A stretch of 46,184 nucleotides of DNA from contig CAINNK010000015.1 in assembly GCA_903851135.1 (NCBI GenBank), forward strand, positions 1 through 46,184. Reading direction: 5' to 3'. The notes under the pieces were generated by a model. It was not told the origin of the DNA and did no database searches. It worked only from the letters and a program-made list of their open reading frames with translations. The position numbers and the translations under genes are program-made. Each line of letters opens with the position of its first letter. The stretch's first letter is position 1. Of this stretch, positions 1 to 8,294 are shown in pieces. The stretch comes from an uncultured bacterium. Its GTDB lineage: Bacteria; Patescibacteriota; Minisyncoccia; Moranbacterales; GWC2-37-73.

Positions 1-75
1 GTCTTTCAGTTTCACCTCCTTTCTGAAGATAGGGAGAACCCACCTTAATCGCTCTTCTAATACATTTTTTGGCAT
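1..75 (-). CDS. Possible N-terminus of a transposase-like protein, truncated by the window edge (MPKNVLEERLRWVLPIFRKEVKLKD...)
   Basis: Open minus frame from ATG at 75 to base 1; N-terminus resembles HTH start of transposases. Not in ORF track because truncated. Confidence 0.35.
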   Translation of the reverse strand, partial: MPKNVLEERLRWVLPIFRKEVKLKD

Positions 76-237
76 TTTTATACACATGTTCCAAGATTGC
101 ACATCTTGGGAAAAACCGCCATATGTCTGTGCACATTACCTACTTTACTTGACAATATAATATAAAAATTGCATAATATATAATATATTTTTGAAACAGC
201 TTTTAATTGAGATAAAAAATGCTTTTTTGGGTATAAT

Positions 238-267
238 ATTGACTATTACTTATAAAAACTGGTATTA
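238..267 (+). promoter_or_regulatory. Candidate sigma70-type promoter for tRNA-Ala/tRNA-Arg
   Basis: TTGACT, ~18-nt spacer, TATTAT just upstream of tRNA-Ala. Confidence 0.5.
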
Positions 268-278
268 TATTATAGAAG

Positions 279-349
279 GGGCCCATAGTATAGTGGTAGA
301 ACGGATCCATGGCATGGATCAAATCGGGGTTCGACTCCCCGTGGGTCCA
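279..349 (+). tRNA. tRNA-Ala(GGC)
   Basis: Acceptor GGGCCCA/TGGGTCC with G3:U70, anticodon loop ATGGCAT, T-arm GGTTCGACTCC. Confidence 0.93.
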
Positions 350-372
350 CAGAAAGAATTTAATTTACTTTT

Positions 373-444
373 GCGCTCGTAGCTCAATGGATAGAGCTGA
401 TCCGTCCTAAGGATAAGATGTAGGTTCGATTCCTGCCGAGCGTA
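373..444 (+). tRNA. tRNA-Arg(CCT)
   Basis: Acceptor GCGCTCG/CGAGCGT, anticodon loop GTCCTAA, T-arm GGTTCGATTCC. Confidence 0.87.
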
Positions 445-456
445 CATTTTAGGCTT

Positions 457-1932
457 ATGAAAAGCAAAATTCCTCTTCAGGTCATTGAGGTTTTGGAAAA
501 AATTGAAAAAGAAGGATATGAGGCATACATCGTTGGTGGGTGTGTGCGTGATCTGTTATGTCAAAAAAAACCAAAAGATTGGGATTGTGCAACCAATGCA
601 ATACCTGCGCAAATTGTAGAAATTTTCCCTGATAGTTTTTATGAGAATGAATTCGGGACTGTGGGGGTTAAAGTTGAGCCGTTTTTGCAAGAAGGCTCGC
701 TTAATCGAGAACATGACGTGATTGAAGTGACAACTTATCGGATTGAATCTGCTTACTCTGACCTTAGACGTCCTGATGAGGTTAAATTTGCTAAAACCTT
801 GGCGGAAGACTTGGGTCGCCGAGATTTTACAATAAATGCAATAGCTCTCAAAATCGAAAGTGAAAATGAAGAAGAATATGAAATTGTGGATTTGTTTGGT
901 GGACAAGAGGATATTAAAAGTAGCATTATTAGGGCGGTTGGTGATGCAGATGAGCGGTTTAATGAAGACGCACTTCGAATTATGCGAGCAATTCGTTTTC
1001 ATGCTCAGCTTGATTTTCAGATTGAGGAAAAAACTTTCCAGGCTTTGAAAAAAAATGCTGCTTTGATTTCACATGTAGCCAACGAAAGAATAAAAGATGA
1101 ACTGGTTAAAATTATTCTTTCCGATAATCCGGCGGATGGAATTGATATGTTACAGAAAACTGGAGTTTTGAAATTTATTCTTCCTGAGTTGGAAAATGGT
1201 GTTGGCGTGGCGCAAAACAAGCATCATATCTATACGATTTATCAGCATTGTTTGATGTCGCTGAAAAAATGTCCATCCAAGAAGTTGGAAGTTCGTTTGG
1301 CTTCGCTTTTTCATGATATCGCTAAGCCTCAGACTAAAAGAGGAGAAGGCTTGAATTCGACATTTTACAACCATGATCATTTGGGGGCAAGGATTGTGGA
1401 AAAAATGCTTAGACGTTTGAAATTTTCCAATGAGGTTATTGACAAAGTTGTACTTTTGGTTGATAATCACATGTTTTATTATAATCCTGAGGAAGTTGGA
1501 GAAGCCAGTGTGCGCAAATTGATCAAAAAAGTTGGTTTGGGAAAAGTAAAAGACCTCATTGATTTGCGGATTGCTGATCGCCTTGGCAGCGGAACGCCAA
1601 AAGCTAAGCCCTATAAGTTGAGACACTTGGAATATCTCATTGAAAAAGTTTCCAAAGATGCGGTTTCGGTTAAGATGCTCAAAATTGATGGCAATGATTT
1701 AATGCAGGACTTGAAACTTGCGCCTGGTCCGAAAATTGGCGCAATTTTGGATGTGCTTTTGGCTGAGGTTATTGAAGACACCGAAAAAAACAGCAAAGAA
1801 AGTCTTCTGATTCGCGCTAAGCAACTTGACGGAGAAGATTTGCCAAAACTTCGCCAGATGGCTAAGGAAAAGATTGAAGAAAAAAAAGAGGAAGATGACC
1901 AGGAAATAAAAGGGAAATATTGGGTGAAGTAG
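457..1932 (+). CDS. cca: CCA tRNA nucleotidyltransferase with HD domain
   Basis: YIVGGCVRDLLCQKKPKDWDCAT, DFTINAIAL, FHDIAKPQTK HD motif. Confidence 0.93.
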   Translation: MKSKIPLQVIEVLEKIEKEGYEAYIVGGCVRDLLCQKKPKDWDCATNAIPAQIVEIFPDSFYENEFGTVGVKVEPFLQEGSLNREHDVIEVTTYRIESAYSDLRRPDEVKFAKTLAEDLGRRDFTINAIALKIESENEEEYEIVDLFGGQEDIKSSIIRAVGDADERFNEDALRIMRAIRFHAQLDFQIEEKTFQALKKNAALISHVANERIKDELVKIILSDNPADGIDMLQKTGVLKFILPELENGVGVAQNKHHIYTIYQHCLMSLKKCPSKKLEVRLASLFHDIAKPQTKRGEGLNSTFYNHDHLGARIVEKMLRRLKFSNEVIDKVVLLVDNHMFYYNPEEVGEASVRKLIKKVGLGKVKDLIDLRIADRLGSGTPKAKPYKLRHLEYLIEKVSKDAVSVKMLKIDGNDLMQDLKLAPGPKIGAILDVLLAEVIEDTEKNSKESLLIRAKQLDGEDLPKLRQMAKEKIEEKKEEDDQEIKGKYWVK

Positions 1933-1935
1933 TGT

Positions 1936-2727
1936 TTACTTTGTCGCTACAAAAATTATTTCCTCACCGTCCTTCGAATATGAGTCACCGTTCCAATTGC
2001 TATAGGCTCGACATTTTTTAAACCCTGCTCGTAAGCACATCTGAATGAATTCTTCCTTTTGGTAGACGCGAACGGAATAGGTCTTCTTGATTTTACACTT
2101 ATTTTTTGCGGTGATGATCCAAGATCCTTCAATTCGCTGGGTTTTGGAATTGTATTTATCTATAATCTGAAGTTTCTTGCCATTGGAAAGATTTCTGGTT
2201 TCCTTTTCCTTATATTTTCCACTAAGAATTCTTGGAATATTAACATCTGTGTGCATCAAAAATTTTCCTCCTGGTTTGAGAGCTTCATAGAAGTTCTCTA
2301 ATACGAGCATGTTTTCTTTGTCAGTCGCAAAAAAACCAAAAGAATAGAACATGTTTATTAGTGCATTAAACTCATTTTGATAATTAAGCCCGCGCATATC
2401 TTCTTTGTGAAATTTTATTTTGAGATTCTTTTCTCTTGCTTCTTTTTTGGCAATGCTGAGGTGAAAGGAGTTTAAATCAGAACCCGTGACTCTGAAGTTT
2501 CTTTTGGCAAGCTCAATAGTATGTCTTCCATAGCCACAAGGCACATCTAAGATTGAGAAATTTTTTTTGAGCTTGAGAAGTCTAGTTAGCCCTGCAACTT
2601 CTTTGTTTGTTCTTTGCGAAAGGGTAAATTGTTCTTTTGCTAGATGGCCTTCTTTAGAGTTGTCGCCTTCGACGTAAAAACTCCCAAAGAAATTGCTTTT
2701 TTCGTCCCACCATTTTTTATTGTTCAT
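1936..2727 (-). CDS. Class I SAM-dependent methyltransferase
   Basis: SILDVPCGYGRHTIELAKRNFRVTGSDLN. Confidence 0.88.
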   Translation of the reverse strand: MNNKKWWDEKSNFFGSFYVEGDNSKEGHLAKEQFTLSQRTNKEVAGLTRLLKLKKNFSILDVPCGYGRHTIELAKRNFRVTGSDLNSFHLSIAKKEAREKNLKIKFHKEDMRGLNYQNEFNALINMFYSFGFFATDKENMLVLENFYEALKPGGKFLMHTDVNIPRILSGKYKEKETRNLSNGKKLQIIDKYNSKTQRIEGSWIITAKNKCKIKKTYSVRVYQKEEFIQMCLRAGFKKCRAYSNWNGDSYSKDGEEIIFVATK

Positions 2728-2891
2728 AATATGATTTATATTTAGTTACTTTTTGCTAGACAGAGTTGCCCAACACAATAGTATAAAACAGAAAAAATAT
2801 TTTGTCCTAAAATAGGTTGAAATATTTTAAATATTGACGTCTTATGGCTTATATTATAGAATAATTTTATCGACCCTTTTATCGACAAATT

Positions 2892-3623
2892 ATGCTGGTT
2901 GAAGATCTTAAGAAAATTGGATTGGAAGAAAAAGAGGCGCAATTGTATTTGTGTTTGCTTGAGCTTGGACAAGCGAATATTGCTCAAATTTCAAAAAAGT
3001 CCGCCCTAAAGCGAACGACTTGTTATGACATCATTGAATCGCTTAAGGAAAAAGGTTTGGTTGCGGGCATCCTGAAAAAGAAAAAGCCGTTTTACTTTGC
3101 AGAGGATCCGAGAAAAATTCAACAAAGTTTGGATGAGAAAAAACATATCTTGGCAAATATTCTCCCACAGTTGCTATCAGTGGCAAATTTTATTGATAAA
3201 AAACCAAAAATTAGATATTTTGAGGGTGAGGAGGGAATTAAGGAGGTTTATCGCGACACTTTGAATTATCCAAAACAGGAAACGCTTGCTTGGATTTCAG
3301 ATGAAGCCATTGATCATTTTGATGTGCAGTGGCTTTGGGATTTTTATGTAGTTAAAAGGGTGGAGCTGAAAATTTGGCAAAGGGCGATTTCCCCCGAGGT
3401 TACTTATATGAAAAATGTTCAAACCTTTGATCAAAAGCATCTTCGTCAGACCAGATTTGTTTCTCCTGAGAAGTTTCCTTTTCAAGTTGAAATTAATTTA
3501 TATGGAGGCGCAAATATTGGTATTATGTCTTTTCAAGAGAAAATTGGACTTGTAATTGAAAGTAAAAAAATTTATACTACACTAAAGAGTATTTTTGAGG
3601 CTCATTGGAATTCTTTAGATTGA
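2892..3623 (+). CDS. TrmB-family transcriptional regulator
   Basis: N-terminal wHTH (IAQISKKSALKRTTCYDIIESLKEKGLV) plus IRYFEGEEGIKEVYRDTL; similar to 42463-43203. Confidence 0.85.
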   Translation: MLVEDLKKIGLEEKEAQLYLCLLELGQANIAQISKKSALKRTTCYDIIESLKEKGLVAGILKKKKPFYFAEDPRKIQQSLDEKKHILANILPQLLSVANFIDKKPKIRYFEGEEGIKEVYRDTLNYPKQETLAWISDEAIDHFDVQWLWDFYVVKRVELKIWQRAISPEVTYMKNVQTFDQKHLRQTRFVSPEKFPFQVEINLYGGANIGIMSFQEKIGLVIESKKIYTTLKSIFEAHWNSLD

Positions 3624-3654
3624 GGCTTGTTAAGTAATTTAATTTTTCATCATT

Positions 3655-3948
3655 ATGCAAATTAGAGTTGAAGCTATTAAGGAAAATCCGGTTAGTTTGC
3701 TGAGGAGAGCGGGGTACACTTTTCAACGTCATGAAAGGGATGAAATGAGTTTTGTGCGGCCGTTGGCGCGTAGTGGCTATCCGCGTTTTCATATGTATGC
3801 TCATTTGGAGGGTTCGACTCTGATAGTCAACTTTCATCTTGACCAAAAAAGGGAAACCTATGGAGAAGGCACGCGGCATCATGGAGAATATGAGGATGAG
3901 GGGGCACTTAAAGTTGAAGCGATAAGAATTCAACAATTATTGCATTAA
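3655..3948 (+). CDS. Small hypothetical protein (97 aa)
   Basis: Intact ORF downstream of the TrmB-like gene; no family recognised. Confidence 0.6.
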   Translation: MQIRVEAIKENPVSLLRRAGYTFQRHERDEMSFVRPLARSGYPRFHMYAHLEGSTLIVNFHLDQKRETYGEGTRHHGEYEDEGALKVEAIRIQQLLH

Positions 3949-3967
3949 TATTATAGAGACAATGATT

Positions 3968-4080
3968 TCGCTCGCATGTATTTTTCTTTTTATCCCAGTA
4001 AAAGTATTTTCTGGTTACTTGATTTTTTAACGTCAAAGTAAAAAACTTTTAAGTGAAAAAATAAAAAGCATGCTTCGCTC
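3968..4080. repeat. Dispersed palindromic element, copy 1
   Basis: CTCGCATGTATTTTTCTTTTTATCCCAGTAAAAGTATTTT ... AAAAACTTTTAAGTGAAAAAATAAAAAGCATGCTTCGCTC; same layout as copies 2 and 3. Confidence 0.85.
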
Positions 4081-4138
4081 AATTGAATTAAAGTTGAGGC
4101 TTGTCTAAATATTATAAATGAGATATACTCGCTTTATT

Positions 4139-4220
4139 GCCCAGGTGGTGGAATTGGTATACACGCCAGTCTTAGGAACTGGTAGAGCAATCTGTGGAGG
4201 TTCGAGTCCTCTCCTGGGCA
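4139..4220 (+). tRNA. tRNA-Leu(TAG)
   Basis: Acceptor GCCCAGG/CCTGGGC, long variable arm, loop CTTAGGA. Confidence 0.93.
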
Positions 4221-4262
4221 CCCCGTAAAATTCGCTCTGTTTATTACCGGATACGTCTTATT

Positions 4263-5207
4263 ATGGAAAAAATAACTATTGGAATTGAAAATATTGGAAA
4301 GCGGATTGATAAATTCCTGGCAGAGGAGTTTTTTTTGTATTCCCGAGGCGAAATTGTGGAGAAGATAAAGGAAGGAAATGTTTTGATTAAAGGCAAGAAG
4401 GTTAAACCGAGCTATAAATTGGAGGAAAATGATGAAGTTGAAATCAAAGGCTTTGATGGACAGCAAAAAAAGCTTTTGCCGAATGACAAAATCAAGCTTG
4501 AAATTATTTTTGAAGATAAAAATATCCTAGTCATTAACAAGCCAGCCGGACTGCAGGTTCATCCGAGTGAAGCTGCGCAAATTGATACTTTAACGAATGC
4601 CCTGTTGTCGAAATACCCAGAAATAGCAGAAGTGCATGACAATTCAGTGGATAGTTATTTGCGACCAGGGATTGTGCATCGGCTGGATAAGGATACTTCA
4701 GGTGTGATGGTGATTTCAAAAAACAAAAAAACGTTTGAGCAATTGAAAAAACTTTTTAAGGATAGAAATATTGAAAAAAAATACTTAGCTGTAGTTGAAG
4801 GAAACATGGAAAATGAAAGCGGGATTATTGATAAGCCATTGGCAAGGTCAGCTGGCTTTAGTAAGCAATTGATTGCCAGGGAAAATACCAAAACTAAGGT
4901 GCGTGAGGCGGTGACAAATTATGAAGTTGTTGAGCAATTGGAAAATTTTGCGTTGCTTTCGGTTTCGCCTAAAACTGGCAGAATGCATCAGATCAGGGTG
5001 CATCTGGCTTCGCTCGATCATCCGATTGTGGGAGATTTGATTTATGGAAGTAAGACTTCAAAAAATAATAAAGAGACTTTAGTGAAAAGACAACTTTTAC
5101 ATGCGAAAAGTTTGGCATTTGAACTGGATGGAAAGCACTGCGATTTTGAGGCTAAAATGCCCAAAGATTTTGCTGGATTTTTGGCTGAGATTAGAGAAAA
5201 AAAATAG
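4263..5207 (+). CDS. RluA/RluD-family pseudouridine synthase with S4 domain
   Basis: RPGIVHRLDKDTSGVMVISKN; GRMHQIRVHLASLDHPIVGD; S4 N-terminus. Start moved to 4263 because the ORF-track start lies inside tRNA-Leu. Confidence 0.92.
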   Translation: MEKITIGIENIGKRIDKFLAEEFFLYSRGEIVEKIKEGNVLIKGKKVKPSYKLEENDEVEIKGFDGQQKKLLPNDKIKLEIIFEDKNILVINKPAGLQVHPSEAAQIDTLTNALLSKYPEIAEVHDNSVDSYLRPGIVHRLDKDTSGVMVISKNKKTFEQLKKLFKDRNIEKKYLAVVEGNMENESGIIDKPLARSAGFSKQLIARENTKTKVREAVTNYEVVEQLENFALLSVSPKTGRMHQIRVHLASLDHPIVGDLIYGSKTSKNNKETLVKRQLLHAKSLAFELDGKHCDFEAKMPKDFAGFLAEIREKK

Positions 5208-5220
5208 TAATGCGTTGGGG

Positions 5221-5249
5221 TTGACGAAAAACAATTTTACTAGTATGAT
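5221..5249 (+). promoter_or_regulatory. Candidate promoter TTGACG-N17-TATGAT
   Basis: Near-consensus boxes upstream of the rplS leader. Confidence 0.5.
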
Positions 5250-5345
5250 GGAAAAGCTTTTTAATTTACTTAAAGAAGTTTCCTATAGCCGACTTGAGGC
5301 TTGCCTAGCAGTTTGTGAATGCAGGAAGGGGGATATAATGTTATG

Positions 5346-5470
5346 CCCAGTAGTGAGAATTCAAAATTGGTGTAATTATTGAGATAAATTTTAAAAAGCG
5401 AACTTAATTTAAGAATAATAGAATCCGTAGGTTTTTTTGAGCAGAGCTCATTTGAATTTCTACTACTGGG
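5346..5470 (+). promoter_or_regulatory. Putative structured leader of rplS (long stem)
   Basis: CCCAGTAGTGAGAATTCAAA (5346-5365) pairs with TTTGAATTTCTACTACTGGG (5451-5470); TATAAT at 5334-5339; ATG at 5472. Confidence 0.65.
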
Positions 5471-5471
5471 T

Positions 5472-5921
5472 ATGAATAATAAACTGGTTGAATTTAACAA
5501 GAGTCAGAAGACATCCGAGACGCCTAAATTTAGAGCTGGGGATGTGGTTAAGGTTTTTCGAAAGATTATTGAGGGTGGAAAAGAACGTGTGCAGGTTTTT
5601 GAAGGGATGATTATTGCTATCAAGGGTGCTCAAAGTTCTTCAAAAATGATTACAGTGCGAAAAGTTTCCAATGGTTTTGGAGTTGAAATTGTGGTGCCAG
5701 TGCAATCACCAAATATTGAAAAGATTGAATTGCTAAAACGCGCGAAAGTTCGAAGTTCGAAACTTTATTATGTTCGCGACCGAAGTGCTAAATCACTGAA
5801 AATGAAATTTACCGATGCTGCTAAGCTCTCAGAAAGTGAAAAGAAAACTCCAGTTGTAAAAACAAAGAAAGTTGAAGAAGTTACAGTTGAAGAAGTTAAG
5901 GAAGAAGAAAAAGTTGCCTAA
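5472..5921 (+). CDS. rplS: 50S ribosomal protein L19
   Basis: FRAGDVVKVFRKIIEGGKERVQVFEGMIIA; KVRSSKLYYVRDRSAKSLKMK; acidic C-terminal extension. Confidence 0.93.
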   Translation: MNNKLVEFNKSQKTSETPKFRAGDVVKVFRKIIEGGKERVQVFEGMIIAIKGAQSSSKMITVRKVSNGFGVEIVVPVQSPNIEKIELLKRAKVRSSKLYYVRDRSAKSLKMKFTDAAKLSESEKKTPVVKTKKVEEVTVEEVKEEEKVA

Positions 5922-5976
5922 GCAGGTGTGTACAATTGAACAAGATAAAGTCTTTTTTGATTTTTCAAAAAAGAAT

Positions 5977-6059
5977 GCCCCGATGGTGGAATTGGTATAC
6001 ACACATGCTTGAGGTGCATGGCTTTAATCGGCATAGGGGTTCGAGTCCCCTTTGGGGCA
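5977..6059 (+). tRNA. tRNA-Leu(GAG)
   Basis: Acceptor GCCCCGA/TTGGGGC, loop TTGAGGT, long variable arm. Confidence 0.92.
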
Positions 6060-6070
6060 CGTTTTTTTAT

Positions 6071-6144
6071 GGGTGATTAGCTCAGTTGGCTAGAGCACTT
6101 CTCTTACAAAGAAGGGGTCACTGGTTCGAGTCCAGTATCACCCA
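6071..6144 (+). tRNA. tRNA-Val(TAC)
   Basis: Acceptor GGGTGAT/ATCACCC, loop CTTACAA. Confidence 0.93.
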
Positions 6145-6148
6145 CCTA

Positions 6149-6255
6149 GAAAATTCAAAATTTAAAAATCAAAAATAAAAATTATGGAGTCATGCTTTTC
6201 ATGGCGAAATTCCTAAATTTTGCATTTTGAGATTTGCATTTTGATTTATGATTTT
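6149..6255. repeat. AT-rich palindromic spacer repeat, copy A
   Basis: CAAAATTTAAAAATCAAAA ... TAAATTTTGCATTTTGAGATTTGCATTTT, shared with 6421-6510. Confidence 0.65.
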
Positions 6256-6327
6256 GCCTGGGTAGCTCAGTGGTAGAGCAGAGGATTGAAAATCCTCGTG
6301 TCGTGAGTTCAATTCTCTCCCCAGGCA
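6256..6327 (+). tRNA. tRNA-Phe(GAA)
   Basis: Acceptor GCCTGGG/CCCAGGC, loop TTGAAAA. Confidence 0.94.
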
Positions 6328-6339
6328 CACACGTAACCA

Positions 6340-6412
6340 GGGTCCTTAGCTCAGCGGTTAGAGCAGGCGGCTCATAACCGCTTGGTCGCTGGTTCGATTC
6401 CAGCAGGACCCA
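6340..6412 (+). tRNA. tRNA-Met(CAT)
   Basis: Acceptor GGGTCCT/AGGACCC, loop CTCATAA; could be elongator Met or Ile2. Confidence 0.9.
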
Positions 6413-6420
6413 CAGGCATT

Positions 6421-6510
6421 AGTTTAAAATTTAAAAATCAAAATTTAAAATGTTGGTGTTCGTTTCACTCACGACTTTTATAATTTTGCATTTTGAGATT
6501 TGCATTTTCA
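6421..6510. repeat. AT-rich palindromic spacer repeat, copy B
   Basis: AAAATTTAAAAATCAAAATTTAAAA ... TAATTTTGCATTTTGAGATTTGCATTTT. Confidence 0.65.
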
Positions 6511-6519
6511 ATTTGAAAC

Positions 6520-6591
6520 GCGGGTATCGTATAGTGGCTATTATACGTCCTTGCCAAGGATGAGACGGCAGTTCGATTCTGCTTACCCGCT
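6520..6591 (+). tRNA. tRNA-Gly(GCC)
   Basis: Acceptor GCGGGTA/TACCCGC, loop TTGCCAA. Confidence 0.93.
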
Positions 6592-6595
6592 CCGG

Positions 6596-6625
6596 AAAAA
6601 ACAGGCTCTTAAATGCCTGTTTTTG
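6596..6625 (+). terminator. Rho-independent terminator after tRNA cluster
   Basis: AAAAACAGGC-tcttaaat-GCCTGTTTTT. Confidence 0.75.
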
Positions 6626-6668
6626 GTGCTTTAATATCAAGATTAGCGCTGTGTGATATAATTTAAAA

Positions 6669-7157
6669 ATGGATAAACTACAAACATATATAATAAACAA
6701 AGGGGGAATTCTTAAAGAAGCGAGAGTAGCGGAAAAAGTAGAAGCCCACGAAAATGACTTGCTTCATAAATCTGTGCATCTAATTATTCTTTGCGATAAA
6801 AAAGTTCTAGCAAGAAAAAGAGGAAAAGATGAAAGCCGTTATGGTGGATTGTTTACCTCTACAATTGGAACTCACGTTCTATTGAAAGATAATTATATAA
6901 GCACTATTGAGAAATTTCTTCCAACTCAAAATCTAGAGCTAAAATTTGTAGGTGAATTTTTTGTTCATGATGAATGGGAGAATGAAATTAATGGATTATT
7001 TTTCGCAGAAGTTGAATATGAAAACCTGCCAAAAGATTTTATTATTGATAGGGAATTGCTTACGGTTGATGAGACAAAAGAAATCATTAATAGTGGTGAG
7101 GTAACTCCGCATTTAGCTGGCGCATTCAAGATGCTTCAAGAAAAATCAATTATTTAG
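6669..7157 (+). CDS. NUDIX-like hydrolase
   Basis: HKSVHLIILCDKKVLARKRGKDESRYGGLFTSTIGTHV; Nudix-box region divergent. Confidence 0.55.
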   Translation: MDKLQTYIINKGGILKEARVAEKVEAHENDLLHKSVHLIILCDKKVLARKRGKDESRYGGLFTSTIGTHVLLKDNYISTIEKFLPTQNLELKFVGEFFVHDEWENEINGLFFAEVEYENLPKDFIIDRELLTVDETKEIINSGEVTPHLAGAFKMLQEKSII

Positions 7158-7319
7158 ATTTTTATAAGTTATGAAATATTATCCGAGGACCGTCCTTGGT
7201 GGATTCCTATTGTGAAATTTATGAATTCAGTAGAAATTGCTACAAATGAGGCCTAATAGTTTTTAAGATAATTTAAAAATGTTATTAGTTAGATGTAAAA
7301 TATTAATGTTGTATAATAT

Positions 7320-7949
7320 ATGAAACTTTATCTCACATCAAGTGTTCATGCAGTGGCGCATGACATCGCTAAAAAAGAAGATCTTACAAAAGGCAATAAG
7401 CTAGTTTTTATCACGACTCCTGCCGAACCCGAAGAAGAAGGTGATGACCTTCAGTGGCTAAAAAATGATAGGCAATCATTAGTTGCGGCTGGTTTTGCAG
7501 TGCAAGACTATACCATCACAGGAAAAAATAAAAATCAAATTGAAATAGATTTTGAGAGTTTTAATTACATATACATGTCAGGTGGGGATACTTCATATCT
7601 CCTTGAACAGTCACAAAAGTCAGGCTTTGTAACTCTTATTAAGGATCTAATAAAAAGTAAAGATAAGGTTTATATTGGGACAAGTGCAGGATCAATAATT
7701 GCAGGACCAAGATTACCAGAATACTATTTGCGAGAAGGGTATGCTCTGATAGATAGGAATTGTTATGGATTTGTTAATTTTACGATTGTGCCACACTGGG
7801 GATCCAAATCTTTTGAAAAGGAATATTTGGAGGAGAGATTAAAAATTGCATATAAACATACACAAGCTCCTTTGATTCTTCTTACTGATAATCAATATAT
7901 TGTTGTGCAAGATGATGAGATGAGGATAGTTGATGTGAATTTAAGATAA
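7320..7949 (+). CDS. Peptidase E-like (S51 family)
   Basis: YMSGGDTSYLLEQ; YIGTSAGSIIAGP nucleophile elbow. Confidence 0.82.
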   Translation: MKLYLTSSVHAVAHDIAKKEDLTKGNKLVFITTPAEPEEEGDDLQWLKNDRQSLVAAGFAVQDYTITGKNKNQIEIDFESFNYIYMSGGDTSYLLEQSQKSGFVTLIKDLIKSKDKVYIGTSAGSIIAGPRLPEYYLREGYALIDRNCYGFVNFTIVPHWGSKSFEKEYLEERLKIAYKHTQAPLILLTDNQYIVVQDDEMRIVDVNLR

Positions 7950-8157
7950 TATTTTAGTAAAAAAGATGCTGGGTGTTTCTCTGGAGAATTTTTTATTTAT
8001 TAACCAATTTTACCCCTACATACAATCGATATGAAGATAAATTTCTATTCATGAAACCGGTGCTGACCGCGTTAACAAGATAGCTCCAAGAAATTAAAAA
8101 CACTTGTGTTTATATTGAGTGTTTTTAATTTAGTGAAAATAAAAAAAATTGCTTGGG

Positions 8158-8229
8158 TGGACAAGCTCCAAAATTTATGCTACAATGGAAAAGTTGAAAG
8201 ACGGGTGCTTGACGCACGCGTCTTTTTTT
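8158..8229 (+). promoter_or_regulatory. Promoter followed by attenuator-like hairpin upstream of the dehydrogenase
   Basis: TGGACA-N17-TACAAT (8158-8186), then AAAGACGGGTGC-TTGAC-GCACGCGTCTTTTTTT (8197-8229). Confidence 0.6.
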
Positions 8230-8294
8230 AATTTATAAATTGTCTTCAAGTCGCTTCCACTTTGTGGAATTTCTTTGTAAGGCCAAAAACAAAA

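Noticed and set aside
191-382. 63-aa ORF on + strand
   Set aside because: Overlaps tRNA-Ala and part of tRNA-Arg; not a real CDS
556-1002. 148-aa ORF antisense to cca
   Set aside because: Shadow ORF of a conserved gene; no recognisable domain
4134-4466. 110-aa minus ORF over tRNA-Leu and rluD 5' end
   Set aside because: Antisense to a tRNA and a well-supported CDS
6149-6510. Considered CRISPR for the paired AT repeats
   Set aside because: Only two copies, palindromic, separated by tRNA genes
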